A stretch of 64,000 nucleotides of DNA from Bacillota bacterium (GCA_023397905.1 JAEWSZ010000186.1:94661-158660), one strand, 5' to 3'; numbered from the stretch's first letter, positions 1 through 8,887 are shown. Notes: generated from the sequence alone by a model not told the origin. Program-made: numbers and translations.

Positions 1-84
1 AAATGTATTTCATACTGTTTTATATGAATAATGTTTAACACGGCAAATGCCCCGATAACACTACAAATCAGGGAATTATAAAAA

Positions 85-158
85 ACTACCCAAGTAGTGT
101 TGACAATTCCAAACGACTGTAGTAGTATGTAAGTGTCGACGAAACTACTTCAGTAGTT
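85..158 (+). promoter_or_regulatory. BlaI/MecI-type promoter with two operators
   Basis: A consensus promoter is visible: TTGACA at 100-105, 17 bp spacer, TAGTAT at 123-128. It is bracketed by two palindromes, ACTAC-N4-GTAGT at 85-98 and AACTAC-N4-GTAGTT at 143-158. BlaI/MecI repressors are known to bind palindromes built from TACTA/TAGTA halves, so autoregulation of the downstream repressor-protease pair is likely. The ribosome binding site TTAGGAGG directly follows the second operator. Confidence 0.8.
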
Positions 159-172
159 AGGAGGATATTAAT

Positions 173-532
173 ATGGAAATCAAACTGTTTGATTCCGAAC
201 TTAAGATAATGGATGTTCTTTGGAAAAATGGAGATATGACTGCCAAACGCATCTCCGATATTCTCAAAGAGCAGGTTGGCTGGAACATGAACACCACCTA
301 TACACTTATTAAAAGATGTATGGGAAAAGGCGCAGTTGAGCGCAGGGAGCCAAACTTCCTATGCCATGCCCTGATCCCAAAAGATCAGGTACAGGAGCAG
401 GAGACAACAGAACTTATAAACAAGGTATTTGACGGCTCTGCCGATTTGCTTTTCGCTTCTTTGCTGAACAGGAAAAACCTGTCCGCGAGGGAAATTGAAA
501 AACTGAAGAAGCTTGTCAACAGCCTGGAATGA
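173..532 (+). CDS. BlaI/MecI/CopY-family transcriptional repressor
   Basis: This 119-residue protein has the BlaI/MecI winged-helix layout. The opening LKIMDVLWKNGDMTAKRI and the recognition part NMNTTYTLIKR are typical, followed by a helical C-terminal dimerisation region. Family members repress resistance or stress genes and are inactivated by proteolysis triggered by a partner M56 membrane protease. That partner follows immediately: its ribosome binding site overlaps this gene's TGA, so the two are co-translated. Two palindromic operators precede the gene. Because the partner lacks a penicillin-binding sensor, a role specifically in beta-lactam resistance is not implied. Confidence 0.9.
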   Translation: MEIKLFDSELKIMDVLWKNGDMTAKRISDILKEQVGWNMNTTYTLIKRCMGKGAVERREPNFLCHALIPKDQVQEQETTELINKVFDGSADLLFASLLNRKNLSAREIEKLKKLVNSLE

Positions 533-542
533 GGCGGTAAAT

Positions 543-2108
543 ATGAATATTTTTCAAATGAGCATTTCTGCGTCTGCGATGATTGCGGCGGTTGTAATGA
601 TACGTGCCCTTGCCCTTCACAAATTGCCCAAAAAGACGTTCCTTGTCTTGTGGGGCGCCGTGATTTTCCGCCTGCTTATCCCGTTCTCCATTCCATCCCG
701 TTTCAGCTTTTACACGGGAATCAATATGGTAAAGGGCATGTTTGCAGAAAGGGCATCTGTATCCTCTTCTGCCAGAACACTTGGCGTCTCGGCTATGTCA
801 GGTGTGCCTGGTACTGGAATATCTGCTGAAACCGGCATGCCAGCCATATCTATTCCGGCAGTTGAATTTGTTTGGCTGGCTGTGGCATGCACCTGTGCAC
901 TGTTTTTTATTTTGGCCTATATCAAGTGCCGCAAGGAGTTCAAAACATCCTTGCCTGTGGAGAATGGTTTTGTATCGCTTTGGCTGCTGGAACACTCCCT
1001 GCGCCGGCCGGTACAAATACGGCAGAGTGATCGTATTAAGGCTCCGTTGACCTATGGCATATTTCGCCCTGTGATACTTTTCCCCAGAAAAACCGACTGG
1101 ACTGACGAAACAAGGCTAAAAGTCATCCTTGCCCATGAGTTTGTGCATATCCGGCGCTTTGATACGTTGACCAAACTGGTGCTGACCGCTGCTGTTTGTG
1201 TGCATTGGTTCAATCCCTTTGTGTGGATAATGTATGTGCTGGCGAACCGTGACATTGAATTGTCCTGTGATGAGACCGTAGTGCGGACATTCGGGGAAAT
1301 AATAAAATCCGCTTATGCCATGACTCTCATTGAACTGGAAGAAAAGAAAAGCCACTCGTCCCCTCTTGTGAACAATTTTAGTAAAAATGCTATTGAAGAA
1401 AGGATTGTGTCCATTATGAAAATGAAAAAAACTTCCCTTGTTGGAACATTGCTTGCGCTCACCCTGATCCTCGGAACAACAACTGTATTTGCCACTAATG
1501 CATTGACAGTAAATAAGCCACGGACGGATAATGTCCATACCACAAGCGGTACCGCCTCAGCCTCGGTTACTTCCTATACCGATGAATCCGGTAAAACCAG
1601 AATAAGCGAAGATAACGGAAAAACCTGGATCAGCGAGGAGGATTTCCGAAAAGCACATCCCACTCCTAACGTTGTCTGGTGGACCTATGATGAGTATAAA
1701 GCCTGGCTGGAACAGGAAAAGATTAATCTGCAAACCATGATAGGAGAAAGATCCTGGAACCAAACCGATGGCTGGTATGTCTGGACTCAGGAAACTGTAG
1801 ATGAAACCATAAAGATGTATGAAGGACTTCTGGAAGACATCAAAAATGGTATGAAGCTGTCCAGGACCATAGACGGCAGTGAGGGAACAATCATGATGGG
1901 AGGGTCTTACTACCCCGGAGAAATAGCTGCAGCCTCCAGGTTTGAAACGTTTATCATAAATGACAAAGGAGAAGAAATTCATTTCGGCCCATATGACACC
2001 AGAGAAAAATTGCTTGCCGAAGTACAGCCCTATTGTGAAGCACAGGTAAAATCGGGAAATATGTCTCAGCAAGAAGCCGATGATATCTTGAACAAGTACA
2101 GGAATTAG
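543..2108 (+). CDS. BlaR1/MecR1-type M56 membrane metalloprotease with non-penicillin-binding C-terminus
   Basis: The first half is a BlaR1-like M56 peptidase: N-terminal membrane helices, zinc motif HEFVH at residues 198-202, and the downstream ELSCDE glutamate near residue 239. A further membrane segment (TSLVGTLLALTLILGTTTVF) is followed by about 200 extracytoplasmic residues. These do not look like the class D/PBP sensor of true BlaR1, and no SxxK-type motif was recognised. The start was set at ATG 543, preceded by GAGGCGG at 531-537; an upstream in-frame TTG at 513 lies inside the repressor gene and is less likely. It presumably senses an envelope signal and cleaves the adjacent repressor. 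Confidence 0.85.
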   Translation: MNIFQMSISASAMIAAVVMIRALALHKLPKKTFLVLWGAVIFRLLIPFSIPSRFSFYTGINMVKGMFAERASVSSSARTLGVSAMSGVPGTGISAETGMPAISIPAVEFVWLAVACTCALFFILAYIKCRKEFKTSLPVENGFVSLWLLEHSLRRPVQIRQSDRIKAPLTYGIFRPVILFPRKTDWTDETRLKVILAHEFVHIRRFDTLTKLVLTAAVCVHWFNPFVWIMYVLANRDIELSCDETVVRTFGEIIKSAYAMTLIELEEKKSHSSPLVNNFSKNAIEERIVSIMKMKKTSLVGTLLALTLILGTTTVFATNALTVNKPRTDNVHTTSGTASASVTSYTDESGKTRISEDNGKTWISEEDFRKAHPTPNVVWWTYDEYKAWLEQEKINLQTMIGERSWNQTDGWYVWTQETVDETIKMYEGLLEDIKNGMKLSRTIDGSEGTIMMGGSYYPGEIAAASRFETFIINDKGEEIHFGPYDTREKLLAEVQPYCEAQVKSGNMSQQEADDILNKYRN

Positions 2109-2150
2109 TTGACTCTTCTTTGCAGCTGTACTGCGGAAGTATACGCTCAT

Positions 2151-2228
2151 AATCCGGCTAATATGATAAATCAGGCCGGATTATGCCAAACGGCAGTTTT
2201 GAGATCAAAAATCAAAACCGCCGTTTGT
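2151..2228 (+). terminator. Two hairpins after the blaR1-like gene
   Basis: AATCCGGC at 2151-2158 pairs with GCCGGATT at 2175-2182. A second, stronger hairpin pairs 2187-2202 with 2212-2227 (CAAACGGC/GCCGTTTG at its base, one mismatch in the stem). There is no long T-run, so these could be weak terminators or 3' RNA stabilisers. Confidence 0.5.
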
Positions 2229-2279
2229 ATCCGGTAAGAGTTCAAAAACCAGTTAATATTTAATTAAATTTTGGTCATG

Positions 2280-2723
2280 TTATTTTTCATGATAATCCTT
2301 CTCGCTGAAATCACCGGTAACAAAATAGGAAGCTTGCGATCTGACAAGGAGCTGCTGCTCTTCATCATAGATCTCTCCCACTGCTCTCATAATGGTTTTT
2401 CCGTTGCTGATGACCCTGCCAACCGCTGAAAGGGTACTTCCTACTTCCACATTTTTTATATAGCTGATGTTCATATCGACAGTTACTACGCGCTTTCCCA
2501 TCGTTATGCAGGAAACCCCCATTGCCACATCAGATATTGAGGCAAAAGTACCTCCATGTACAAAACCGTACATATTGCAATGTTTATCAATAATTTTTGT
2601 TTGATATATAATTTTCCCTTCTTCTATTTCAACCACCTTAAGGTCGAGAAATTTTTCCAGAATAGGCGTTTTATAAATTTCCTTTAAATAATTTTCTACC
2701 CATAAAATGTACTCTTGCGGCAT
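2280..2723 (-). CDS. PaaI-family hotdog thioesterase
   Basis: This 147-residue protein is a single hotdog-fold thioesterase. The PaaI-type motif VHGGTFASISDVAMG lies at residues 55-69, with HGG at 56-58 and the probable catalytic aspartate D65. Relatives hydrolyse acyl-CoA thioesters, often aryl- or medium-chain; the substrate cannot be read here. ATG at 2723 follows GGAGGACAC, a good ribosome binding site. The gene stands alone between convergent and divergent neighbours. Confidence 0.85.
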   Translation of the reverse strand: MPQEYILWVENYLKEIYKTPILEKFLDLKVVEIEEGKIIYQTKIIDKHCNMYGFVHGGTFASISDVAMGVSCITMGKRVVTVDMNISYIKNVEVGSTLSAVGRVISNGKTIMRAVGEIYDEEQQLLVRSQASYFVTGDFSEKDYHEK

Positions 2724-2874
2724 AATGTGTCCTCCAATAAAATTCTTCAGTTATTCAATACTATATCGGAAATTCATTGAAGATTCAATCGCTGCAGAAA
2801 TATACACCTGCTTATAAAAATAATACCACTCAATTTAACCGCGCCTGATAACGGGTTCCATAGCCGGCGGCGGC

Positions 2875-2905
2875 AAAAGCCGGCAGCTTGACGCTACCGG
2901 CTTTT
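2875..2905 (-). terminator. Terminator downstream of spoIIID
   Basis: Stem AAAAGCCGG (2875-2883) pairs with CCGGCTTTT (2897-2905) around a 13-nt loop. On the minus strand a short T-run completes the second arm. It lies just past the 3' end of spoIIID. Confidence 0.65.
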
Positions 2906-2959
2906 TGATCTCATCCTCTATGTAATTATGATCTTCAGCATATATAGATTTATGTAAAC

Positions 2960-3208
2960 TTATTTACACTGATATTTAGCCTTGGTTGCTTCTCCACCGC
3001 GGATATGCCTTTCTGCCTTATTCTCCTCAAGTATCAATCTCACATCATTCATCAGCATAGGATTTATTTTTTCCAGTCTTTCAGTTACATCCTTATGCAC
3101 CGTGCTTTTACTGATTCCGAACTTTTTAGCCGCATACCGTACCGTTGTCTTTTTTTCGATGATATAATTCGCGAGCTCCAAAACCCGTTCTTCTATATAT
3201 TCCTTCAA
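2960..3208 (-). CDS. spoIIID: Sporulation transcriptional regulator SpoIIID
   Basis: The 82-residue protein matches SpoIIID in size and sequence. It begins MKEYIEERVLELANYI, carries a helix-turn-helix (TVRYAAKKFGISKSTVHKDV, about residues 22-41), and has a basic C-terminus. SpoIIID is the mother-cell regulator that works between sigma-E and sigma-K. It is strong evidence that the organism makes endospores. The gene is monocistronic, with a terminator at 2875-2905 and GGGGGG just upstream of the ATG. Confidence 0.95.
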   Translation of the reverse strand: MKEYIEERVLELANYIIEKKTTVRYAAKKFGISKSTVHKDVTERLEKINPMLMNDVRLILEENKAERHIRGGEATKAKYQCK

Positions 3209-3313
3209 CCATATACCCCCCCTTTAATAAGGCAATATTAAGAATGACCATATAATAAAACCTGCTTTATAGAGGGCTATTATTTAATCATTCCTTTTGT
3301 ACAATACAAGTAG

Positions 3314-3371
3314 GCAAAGTCAATTACAGTTATGCGCTCAGGTTGAAGATTTTAACCGTAATTGACCTATA
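3314..3371. repeat. Short palindromic interspersed element, copy E1
   Basis: Arms AGTCAATTACAGTTA (from 3318) and TAACCGTAATTGACC (ending about 3367) form an imperfect hairpin of about 15 bp. The same arm sequence recurs at 12.2, 28.15, 42.4 and 59.9 kb. It lies in the non-coding gap between spoIIID and the ABC/kinase scar. Confidence 0.6.
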
Positions 3372-3514
3372 AAGCTACACAGGCAATGTCTACAGTGTAT
3401 ATATATGCCTTATGGGTTGGGGTTATGAATATATAAAAACAAAATTTGTCTAATATTTTATCAGTTGGAAAACTGCCGGTTCCTTATTTTGAAAGTTCGT
3501 GCCATGTTTGCTTT

Positions 3515-3549
3515 CCGTTTACCGTCCGTTTACTTTTGTTTTTTATAAT
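3515..3549 (+). promoter_or_regulatory. Activator-type promoter with direct repeats before the ABC remnant
   Basis: Two copies of CCGTTTAC (3515-3522 and 3526-3533) are spaced 11 bp start to start, the spacing typical of OmpR-type response-regulator sites. They overlap the expected -35 region of a TATAAT at 3544-3549. This suits an antimicrobial-peptide ABC transporter gene controlled by a two-component system, but the gene behind it is now broken. Confidence 0.45.
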
Positions 3550-3602
3550 CTGTCTGAAACTACCGAGAAAGTATTTTAATGCCCACAGAAAGGAAAAAAC
3601 AC

Positions 3603-3889
3603 ATGAACCGGACACCCGTAGTACAATTGCAACATGCAACAAAGAGAATTGGAAACAGGAATATCGTGAACGAGCTTTCTTTTGAGGTTCCAGCCGGGGA
3701 GGTATTCGGCTTTTTAGGCCCTAATGGAGCTGGAAAGACACAACCGCGCCTACAGGCGGCACAGGGCTTGGTATGGCGATTGTGAAACAGATAGTAACCG
3801 CACATCAGGGCACCGTAGATGTAAAAGGCAAGATAGGGCATGGAACATCGATTATAATACGCTTGCCACACAGTCAAAATACACAGTAA
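3603..3889 (+). pseudogene. Chimeric remnant: ABC transporter ATPase 5' end joined to histidine kinase 3' end
   Basis: ATG 3603 opens an ABC ATPase of the drug/bacitracin-export type: strand-rich start, then LSFEVPAGEVFGFLGPNGAGKT, ending right at Walker A (codons to about 3740). From about 3746 to the TAA at 3887-3889 a different frame encodes a histidine kinase C-terminus: TGGTGLGMAIVKQIVTAH (the G2 ATP-lid box), then GTVDVKGKIGHGTSIIIRLP. The two halves are in different frames. The simplest reading is a deletion that removed the rest of the ATPase, any permease, and most of the kinase. No functional product is expected. Confidence 0.8.
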
Positions 3890-3899
3890 AACACACCTG

Positions 3900-5231
3900 T
3901 TACCCTTGCTGTTCCATCCCCTTGACCTTTAGCGGAGATCCCGGGATCTCAATGCCGTTTATCGACAGGATGAATTCGGCAAACATGGAATTTGCCCAGC
4001 TGAACCAGGGCCTGGTGAAACTGTCCGGGTTATCCGCGTTCACGCTCTCATGCATAAGGTTTGTTCCTGCGTCTATTACCTTGAAAAGCTCATATATCTC
4101 TTTCCGTTCCCAAGGGTCCAGGGCCGTCATTCCCTGTACGGCCAGTGCTATGGGCCAAACATGGTTTTCAGGAGTATGCGGGCTTCCGATACCTTTTACG
4201 GCTCTTCCTTCATAATAATACGGATTGTCCTTACTCAGCAGCATGCGCCTGGTATTTAAGTAAATGGGATCGTCCGCCGCCCCGTATCCGAAATAAGGTA
4301 TGGCCAGCAAGCTGGGCACATTGGCGTCATCCATCAGGAGGTAATTCCCCAGCCCGTCCACCTCATATGCGTATACTTTGCCATGTGCCTCGTGCTCCAC
4401 AATCCCGTGTTTCCGGATACCCTGATCGATCTGGGCGGCCAGCTGGTCTGCCAGTTGTCCAAGCATTCCGTCGTCAAAAATCTTTTGTGCGATCTCAGAC
4501 ATATACCCCAGGATAACTACCGCAAACATATTGGAAGGTATCAAATATCCGTATCTGCATGCATCGTCGCTTGGACGGAAGCCCGACCATGTCATGCCGG
4601 TGACTCCCACCGGATTTCCAAGCCCTCCGCATGGCAGAGTCTCATAAACGACCCGGTCCTCCTGGTCCTCATCCCGCTCAAAACGGTATTCTGAAGCCAC
4701 CCCGTGGAGCTGTTCGGTTCTGAACACATTTATTATTGTATGGCAGGCCTTCCTGAAGTCCTGGTCCAGGTGATCTGTCCTGCCCGAGCTTTTCCAGAGC
4801 AGGTATGCCAGCTGTACCGGATAGCACAGGGAATCCACCTCATATTTTCTCTCCCACACCTCGTCCTTCATATGGGTGTGGTCCTCCATAAAATGCGCTC
4901 CCGTAGGACCGTCATTGAAGGCGTTGGCATAAGGGTCCGCCAGTATCTGTTCCGCCTGCTGCCTGACAACTCCGGAAATCAGCCTGTAAATAGCCTCATC
5001 CTCACGAGAAAATATCACCAGCGTCCGTACCTGTGCTGCGGAATCTCTCAGCCACATGGCCGGGATGTCGCCTGAGATCACAAAGGTCCTGCCGTCCGGT
5101 TTGGGATTCAGAGTGGTCTGAAACGTGTTTTTGATGCCGTTTTCATAGAGCAGATAAATCTTTTCATCATGCCTGTATACTTCTTTCATCCATTCCAGAT
5201 GCTTTTGCATGGAAGCCGTGAGTTCACGCAT
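3900..5231 (-). CDS. GH125 exo-alpha-1,6-mannosidase
   Basis: The 443-residue protein resembles the metal-independent GH125 family (formerly DUF1237). Characteristic segments are SGDIPAMWLRDSAAQV at about 53-68 and KYEVDSLCYPVQLAYLLWK about 80 residues later, with GSPHTPENHVWPIAL and SFTRPWFSWANSMFAEFIL towards the end. Family enzymes release terminal mannose from alpha-1,6-linked mannosides such as N-glycan cores. No signal peptide is seen, so it should act on imported oligosaccharide in the cytoplasm. Its ATG overlaps the kinase stop (TAATG), so it is the last, translationally coupled gene of the sugar operon. Confidence 0.88.
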   Translation of the reverse strand: MRELTASMQKHLEWMKEVYRHDEKIYLLYENGIKNTFQTTLNPKPDGRTFVISGDIPAMWLRDSAAQVRTLVIFSREDEAIYRLISGVVRQQAEQILADPYANAFNDGPTGAHFMEDHTHMKDEVWERKYEVDSLCYPVQLAYLLWKSSGRTDHLDQDFRKACHTIINVFRTEQLHGVASEYRFERDEDQEDRVVYETLPCGGLGNPVGVTGMTWSGFRPSDDACRYGYLIPSNMFAVVILGYMSEIAQKIFDDGMLGQLADQLAAQIDQGIRKHGIVEHEAHGKVYAYEVDGLGNYLLMDDANVPSLLAIPYFGYGAADDPIYLNTRRMLLSKDNPYYYEGRAVKGIGSPHTPENHVWPIALAVQGMTALDPWERKEIYELFKVIDAGTNLMHESVNADNPDSFTRPWFSWANSMFAEFILSINGIEIPGSPLKVKGMEQQG

Positions 5232-6163
5232 TATGGGTTCACCTTTCTGTCATATATTTTTGCCGGAGCATAATTTGAAAACAAATTCCACACTTCTTCG
5301 GCGCCGTAGCCTGCTCCGTAGCAGCCATAGCCCGTTGTGGAAAGGGCTCCGGTACAGTTGGCCATTTTCATGCAGTCCACCAGTGACATATCCCTGTAAA
5401 TGCCGAAAATCAGGCCTGCCATAAAGTTGTCCCCTGCTCCCGTGGTATCCACCGCTTTGATTCCGTCGGGTATCCCCACCTGGATGATGCGGTCCCCTTC
5501 CATTGTCATGCAGCCCTTTTCACCGCAGCTCACAATCACATGGCCGGTATACTCCGCCAGCACCCGCAGACTGTCCTCAACAGATGAGGCTCCGGTCATC
5601 TTCATGGCCTCCTTGTGGTTGGGAGTGAAGTAATCCACATATTTCAAAACCTCCCGGTACTTTTCAATGCTCAGATCCTCAGACCATCCCGTATCAAAGA
5701 CGACTGTGCTTCCGTTGGCTTTGAGCCGCGGTATAAGCCCAAGATTCTGTTCCATTGCAAACACCACTTTTGAGCTCTTCAACCGCTCAATGAGAAAATC
5801 ATCGCCGTATTGGAAAGCTCTCGGATCATTCTTTGAAACGAAACTCCTGTCCTTCTCCAGTGAAATAACAGCCGTAGACATGACAGGATCGTAATCCTCG
5901 GCTTCCACGATTTCGATTTCCGCGATCCCATGCTCCTTCAGCATTCTGTATGCCAGCTCTCCGTGGGGGGAACCGGACTTTTTGACAATTACTCTGCAGG
6001 CCACGCCCAATTTGGTCAGTATAATTGGATACGCCAGCGTTCCCCCGCCCAATTGAAGATCAAAACTCCGGCTCATGGCTTCCTCCCCAACACCGGGAAG
6101 CTCCGCTACGCCGCCGAAAATAAAGTCCAGGCTCAATTGTGCCGCAAAAGTCAGCTTATCCAC
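5231..6163 (-). CDS. PfkB-family carbohydrate kinase
   Basis: The protein of about 310 residues has the ribokinase/PfkB layout: N-terminal GG sugar-binding part (QLGGGTLAYPI) and the C-terminal signature VDTTGAGDNFMAG, whose aspartate (about residue 245) is the catalytic base. It phosphorylates a sugar or sugar derivative with ATP; the substrate is not evident, though mannose or a mannoside fits the operon. I place the start at GTG 6163, which overlaps the GH4 stop as TAGTG. The other GTG at 6172 lies one base from the AGGAG and is too close. Confidence 0.88.
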   Translation of the reverse strand: MDKLTFAAQLSLDFIFGGVAELPGVGEEAMSRSFDLQLGGGTLAYPIILTKLGVACRVIVKKSGSPHGELAYRMLKEHGIAEIEIVEAEDYDPVMSTAVISLEKDRSFVSKNDPRAFQYGDDFLIERLKSSKVVFAMEQNLGLIPRLKANGSTVVFDTGWSEDLSIEKYREVLKYVDYFTPNHKEAMKMTGASSVEDSLRVLAEYTGHVIVSCGEKGCMTMEGDRIIQVGIPDGIKAVDTTGAGDNFMAGLIFGIYRDMSLVDCMKMANCTGALSTTGYGCYGAGYGAEEVWNLFSNYAPAKIYDRKVNP

Positions 6164-7548
6164 TATTGCCACTCTCCTATATAGTCTTTATACCTCTCCA
6201 GATATGCATCCAGAAGCTTTGAGGCGATGGGATAGGAATTTACCTGCGGATGCAGCATAAGCGCTTTTACCGCCAGCTTTTTATCCCTGTTTTTAATGGC
6301 CAGAACAGTCTGGCGCTCAAAATATTTAATAGTTCCGATCAGGTTTTTCTGCAATTCGTCGACATTTTCCACCTTTACGGGAACTACTTTCCCCTTTTCT
6401 ATTATACAGGATATTTCCACTACGTCTCCGTCTTTCAGAAAATCAATAGCTCCGTTATTTGGCACAGAAAGCACCATCTTTATCCGTGTCCCGCTTACGT
6501 AGGCCTTGATAAATCTCAATGCAACGCCTGCGTATCCGCCGTCGTCGGCTTCGTTTACAAACTCTTCAAGAGTAGGTATGGATTTGGTGGCCTTTCTGAA
6601 GGTACCTGATTCTATGGCAAAATATTGGTCTTCCCTCTCATAGTAGTGCCTGATAAATACGTTGAAAGCCTCCTCTGGCTGGGTTTCTATATCCAATTTC
6701 TTCAACTGTTCTATCATCCTGTTGTTTATTTCCAGAATAGTCTCACCGCGTGTTTTATCATTGTTGATGATGGATTCCACAGCCTGGTCCCTGTAATAAT
6801 AAAAATACAGGTATTCGTTGGGCAGATCCCGGTTTCCCACCAGTTTGACCACATCATCGTCAAAATACCGCAGTTCGGAATTCATATAAATGCTCCCGTC
6901 GGACATAAGCCTGTCATAGACATCTTCCCCTTTGAGCTTAAAGTCCCTGAACCAGGATAAATGATTCAACCCGAAGCATGTCATTTTAAAATCCTTTTCC
7001 TCCGCTCCCAGAAATTTCAAAAGCTGTTTTTCAAATCCGCTGGGCGCATCGCAGATGCCATACGCAAAATCAAAGCCCTCGTCACGAAGGGCTTGCGTTA
7101 CAATACCCGATGGATTTGTAAAGTTAAAGAGCAAAACATTTTCTTTTGAATATTTTCTGACCTGCCGGCACAGTTCAATGAGTACAGGAACCGACCGCAG
7201 CGCCATGGCGAAGCCGCCTGCCCCTGTCGTTTCCTGACCCAGGACCCCCAGATCCAGCGCCGTCCTTTCATCAAATACACGGCTCTCATCACCGCCGCTC
7301 CGTATGGTGGTTATAATAAAATCCGCATCCCTTACCGCTTCAACCACATCCATGGTTATATCAAATTTTATATCCGGATTGATCTTCTTGGCCACATGCC
7401 GGCTTATCTTCCCGAATATGGACAATTTCTCAGAATTGTCGTCCATAAAAATTATTTCATCAACACCAATTTCAGTTGCGTTCTTTACCAATGATTTTGC
7501 CAGAAAAGGTGACCTGACACCGCCGCCTCCAATAACCGCAAGTTTCAT
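6163..7548 (-). CDS. Glycoside hydrolase family 4 (NAD-dependent, 6-phospho-glycosidase type)
   Basis: This is a 461-residue GH4 protein. It has an N-terminal dinucleotide fold (KLAVIGGGGVRSPFLAKSL), NFTNPSGIVT at 142-151, C166 in GICDAPSG and H196 in CFGLNHLSWF. In GH4 enzymes the equivalent Cys and His bind the catalytic metal, and hydrolysis uses NAD+ by a redox-elimination route. Relatives act on 6-phospho-alpha- or beta-glycosides or on galacturonides. Here there is no PTS but an ABC importer plus a PfkB kinase, so the substrate may be phosphorylated after import, or not phosphorylated at all. ATG 7548 follows CGGAGGTAATAC. Confidence 0.88.
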   Translation of the reverse strand: MKLAVIGGGGVRSPFLAKSLVKNATEIGVDEIIFMDDNSEKLSIFGKISRHVAKKINPDIKFDITMDVVEAVRDADFIITTIRSGGDESRVFDERTALDLGVLGQETTGAGGFAMALRSVPVLIELCRQVRKYSKENVLLFNFTNPSGIVTQALRDEGFDFAYGICDAPSGFEKQLLKFLGAEEKDFKMTCFGLNHLSWFRDFKLKGEDVYDRLMSDGSIYMNSELRYFDDDVVKLVGNRDLPNEYLYFYYYRDQAVESIINNDKTRGETILEINNRMIEQLKKLDIETQPEEAFNVFIRHYYEREDQYFAIESGTFRKATKSIPTLEEFVNEADDGGYAGVALRFIKAYVSGTRIKMVLSVPNNGAIDFLKDGDVVEISCIIEKGKVVPVKVENVDELQKNLIGTIKYFERQTVLAIKNRDKKLAVKALMLHPQVNSYPIASKLLDAYLERYKDYIGEWQ

Positions 7549-7617
7549 AATGTATTACCTCCGTCAGTTTATTCAACCGTTTTTTCCCATAAATTAAATG
7601 TTTTAATACTAAAAAAA

Positions 7618-8049
7618 TCATTGCTTCTCAACTACCATAGTTCTGCTGATCAGATCGTGCAGCGCCTGTTTCTTCGGATTGACCACAGGAAAGAGCAGAA
7701 AGAGAATCAGGGCAAAGTAATTGATTCCGGTAAACAGCACCGCCTTACAAAGCTCTCTTACCAGGAGCATTCCCCTGTGATCAGGATTTTCAGACATTGA
7801 AACAGCGCGGATGCGCATAAGCCTTTTGCCTATGGACTGTCCCGTCCACACAAACACAGGAAATGTAACCGTCAAAATGTAACAATTTATAACCGCTACC
7901 GGTTTTGCATACTTAAACCCGGAATTCATCAACGAATTGTACGTTGCAAAGTATACGATGCCCACAAGCACCCCATCCACACAGGCTGCAAAAAAACGTT
8001 TTATAATTACCGAATCTCCCATGACAGTACCAATACGCATATTATTCAT
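7618..8049 (-). CDS. RDD-family small membrane protein in sugar operon
   Basis: The 143-residue membrane protein has RDD-family features: arginine in the first helix (IKRFFAACVDGVLVGIVYF), then FPVFVWTGQSIGKRLMRIRAVS, then NPKKQALHDLISRTMVVEK near the end. Function of RDD proteins is poorly known; some affect ion or compatible-solute homeostasis. It lies between the second permease and GH4, all on the same strand. Its ATG is 2 nt after the permease stop, so it is part of the operon. That placement is unusual and may mean a helper role for the transporter. Confidence 0.75.
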   Translation of the reverse strand: MNNMRIGTVMGDSVIIKRFFAACVDGVLVGIVYFATYNSLMNSGFKYAKPVAVINCYILTVTFPVFVWTGQSIGKRLMRIRAVSMSENPDHRGMLLVRELCKAVLFTGINYFALILFLLFPVVNPKKQALHDLISRTMVVEKQ

Positions 8050-8051
8050 AC

Positions 8052-8885
8052 CTATCCTTTTACCGCGCCTGTAATGGAATTAATAAAATATTTCTGCATG
8101 GAAACAAACATGATCAAAATAGGTACTATTGAAATAGTTGCCCCCAGCATCTTCACCGGCGCATAAGTCCACATGGCCGCCTTTGGGTAAATAGCCGCCA
8201 GCGCCACCTGCAGCGTGTATTTATCCACCGAGCTTGTAACGATAAGATTCCATAAGTATCCGTTCCAGTAGTTCATAAATGTGATGATTGAAATGGTCGC
8301 AATTATGGCCTTACAATTTGGCACAACCAGTGAGAGAAAGATTTTAAACTCCCCGCAGCCGTCAATACGTCCCGACTGTATGATTTCCGTAGGAAAGTCC
8401 ATAAGGGTCTGTCTTGCCAGAAACGCGGTATATGTGGAATATATTCCGGGAAGTATGATGGCGAAAAGGCTGTTGTAAAGGTTCAGCTTCATGATGATCT
8501 CAAACTGCGGGATCATAGCAGCCGCGCCACCCATGAACATGGTCACCACAAATACGTTGAAGAATGCCTTTTTAAACCTGAAATCAAATTTTGCAAGGGC
8601 ATAACCCATAAAGAGGTTTACCAGCACCGACAGAACTGTTCCCACAACAGATACAAAAAATGTGTTTAAAAATACCCTGACCACATTGAATGAAGCGTCG
8701 ATAAGCTCATAATTCTTGCCGGTATTGCTTCCCGGCAGCCAGCTGAACAGAAATTTAACCAGGGTGGGAGAATCAAAGGTGGATCCGTAAACCATCCAGT
8801 ACAAAGGATACACCGTGAGGACCAGGATCAAAATCAGGAATAAATACTTAAGCGCTTTCAGCGGTAAATTATATAAATTTCTCAT
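8052..8885 (-). CDS. Carbohydrate ABC transporter permease (MalG type)
   Basis: A 277-residue inner-membrane permease of the CUT1 class with six predicted helices. The cytoplasmic EAA-type loop is seen as SGRIDGCGEFKIFLSLVVPN, followed by a conserved final segment ending MQKYFINSITGAVKG, typical of MalG homologues. It pairs with the preceding MalF-type gene (2-nt gap). No ATPase gene is in the operon, so a shared MsmX-type ATPase encoded elsewhere probably powers it. Confidence 0.93.
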   Translation of the reverse strand: MRNLYNLPLKALKYLFLILILVLTVYPLYWMVYGSTFDSPTLVKFLFSWLPGSNTGKNYELIDASFNVVRVFLNTFFVSVVGTVLSVLVNLFMGYALAKFDFRFKKAFFNVFVVTMFMGGAAAMIPQFEIIMKLNLYNSLFAIILPGIYSTYTAFLARQTLMDFPTEIIQSGRIDGCGEFKIFLSLVVPNCKAIIATISIITFMNYWNGYLWNLIVTSSVDKYTLQVALAAIYPKAAMWTYAPVKMLGATISIVPILIMFVSMQKYFINSITGAVKG

Positions 8886-8887
8886 TC

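Noticed and set aside
3724..4215. Plus-strand frame continuing from the ABC/kinase scar into the GH125 gene
   Set aside because: Most of it is antisense to GH125. Only the kinase remnant to 3889, in a different frame, is meaningful.
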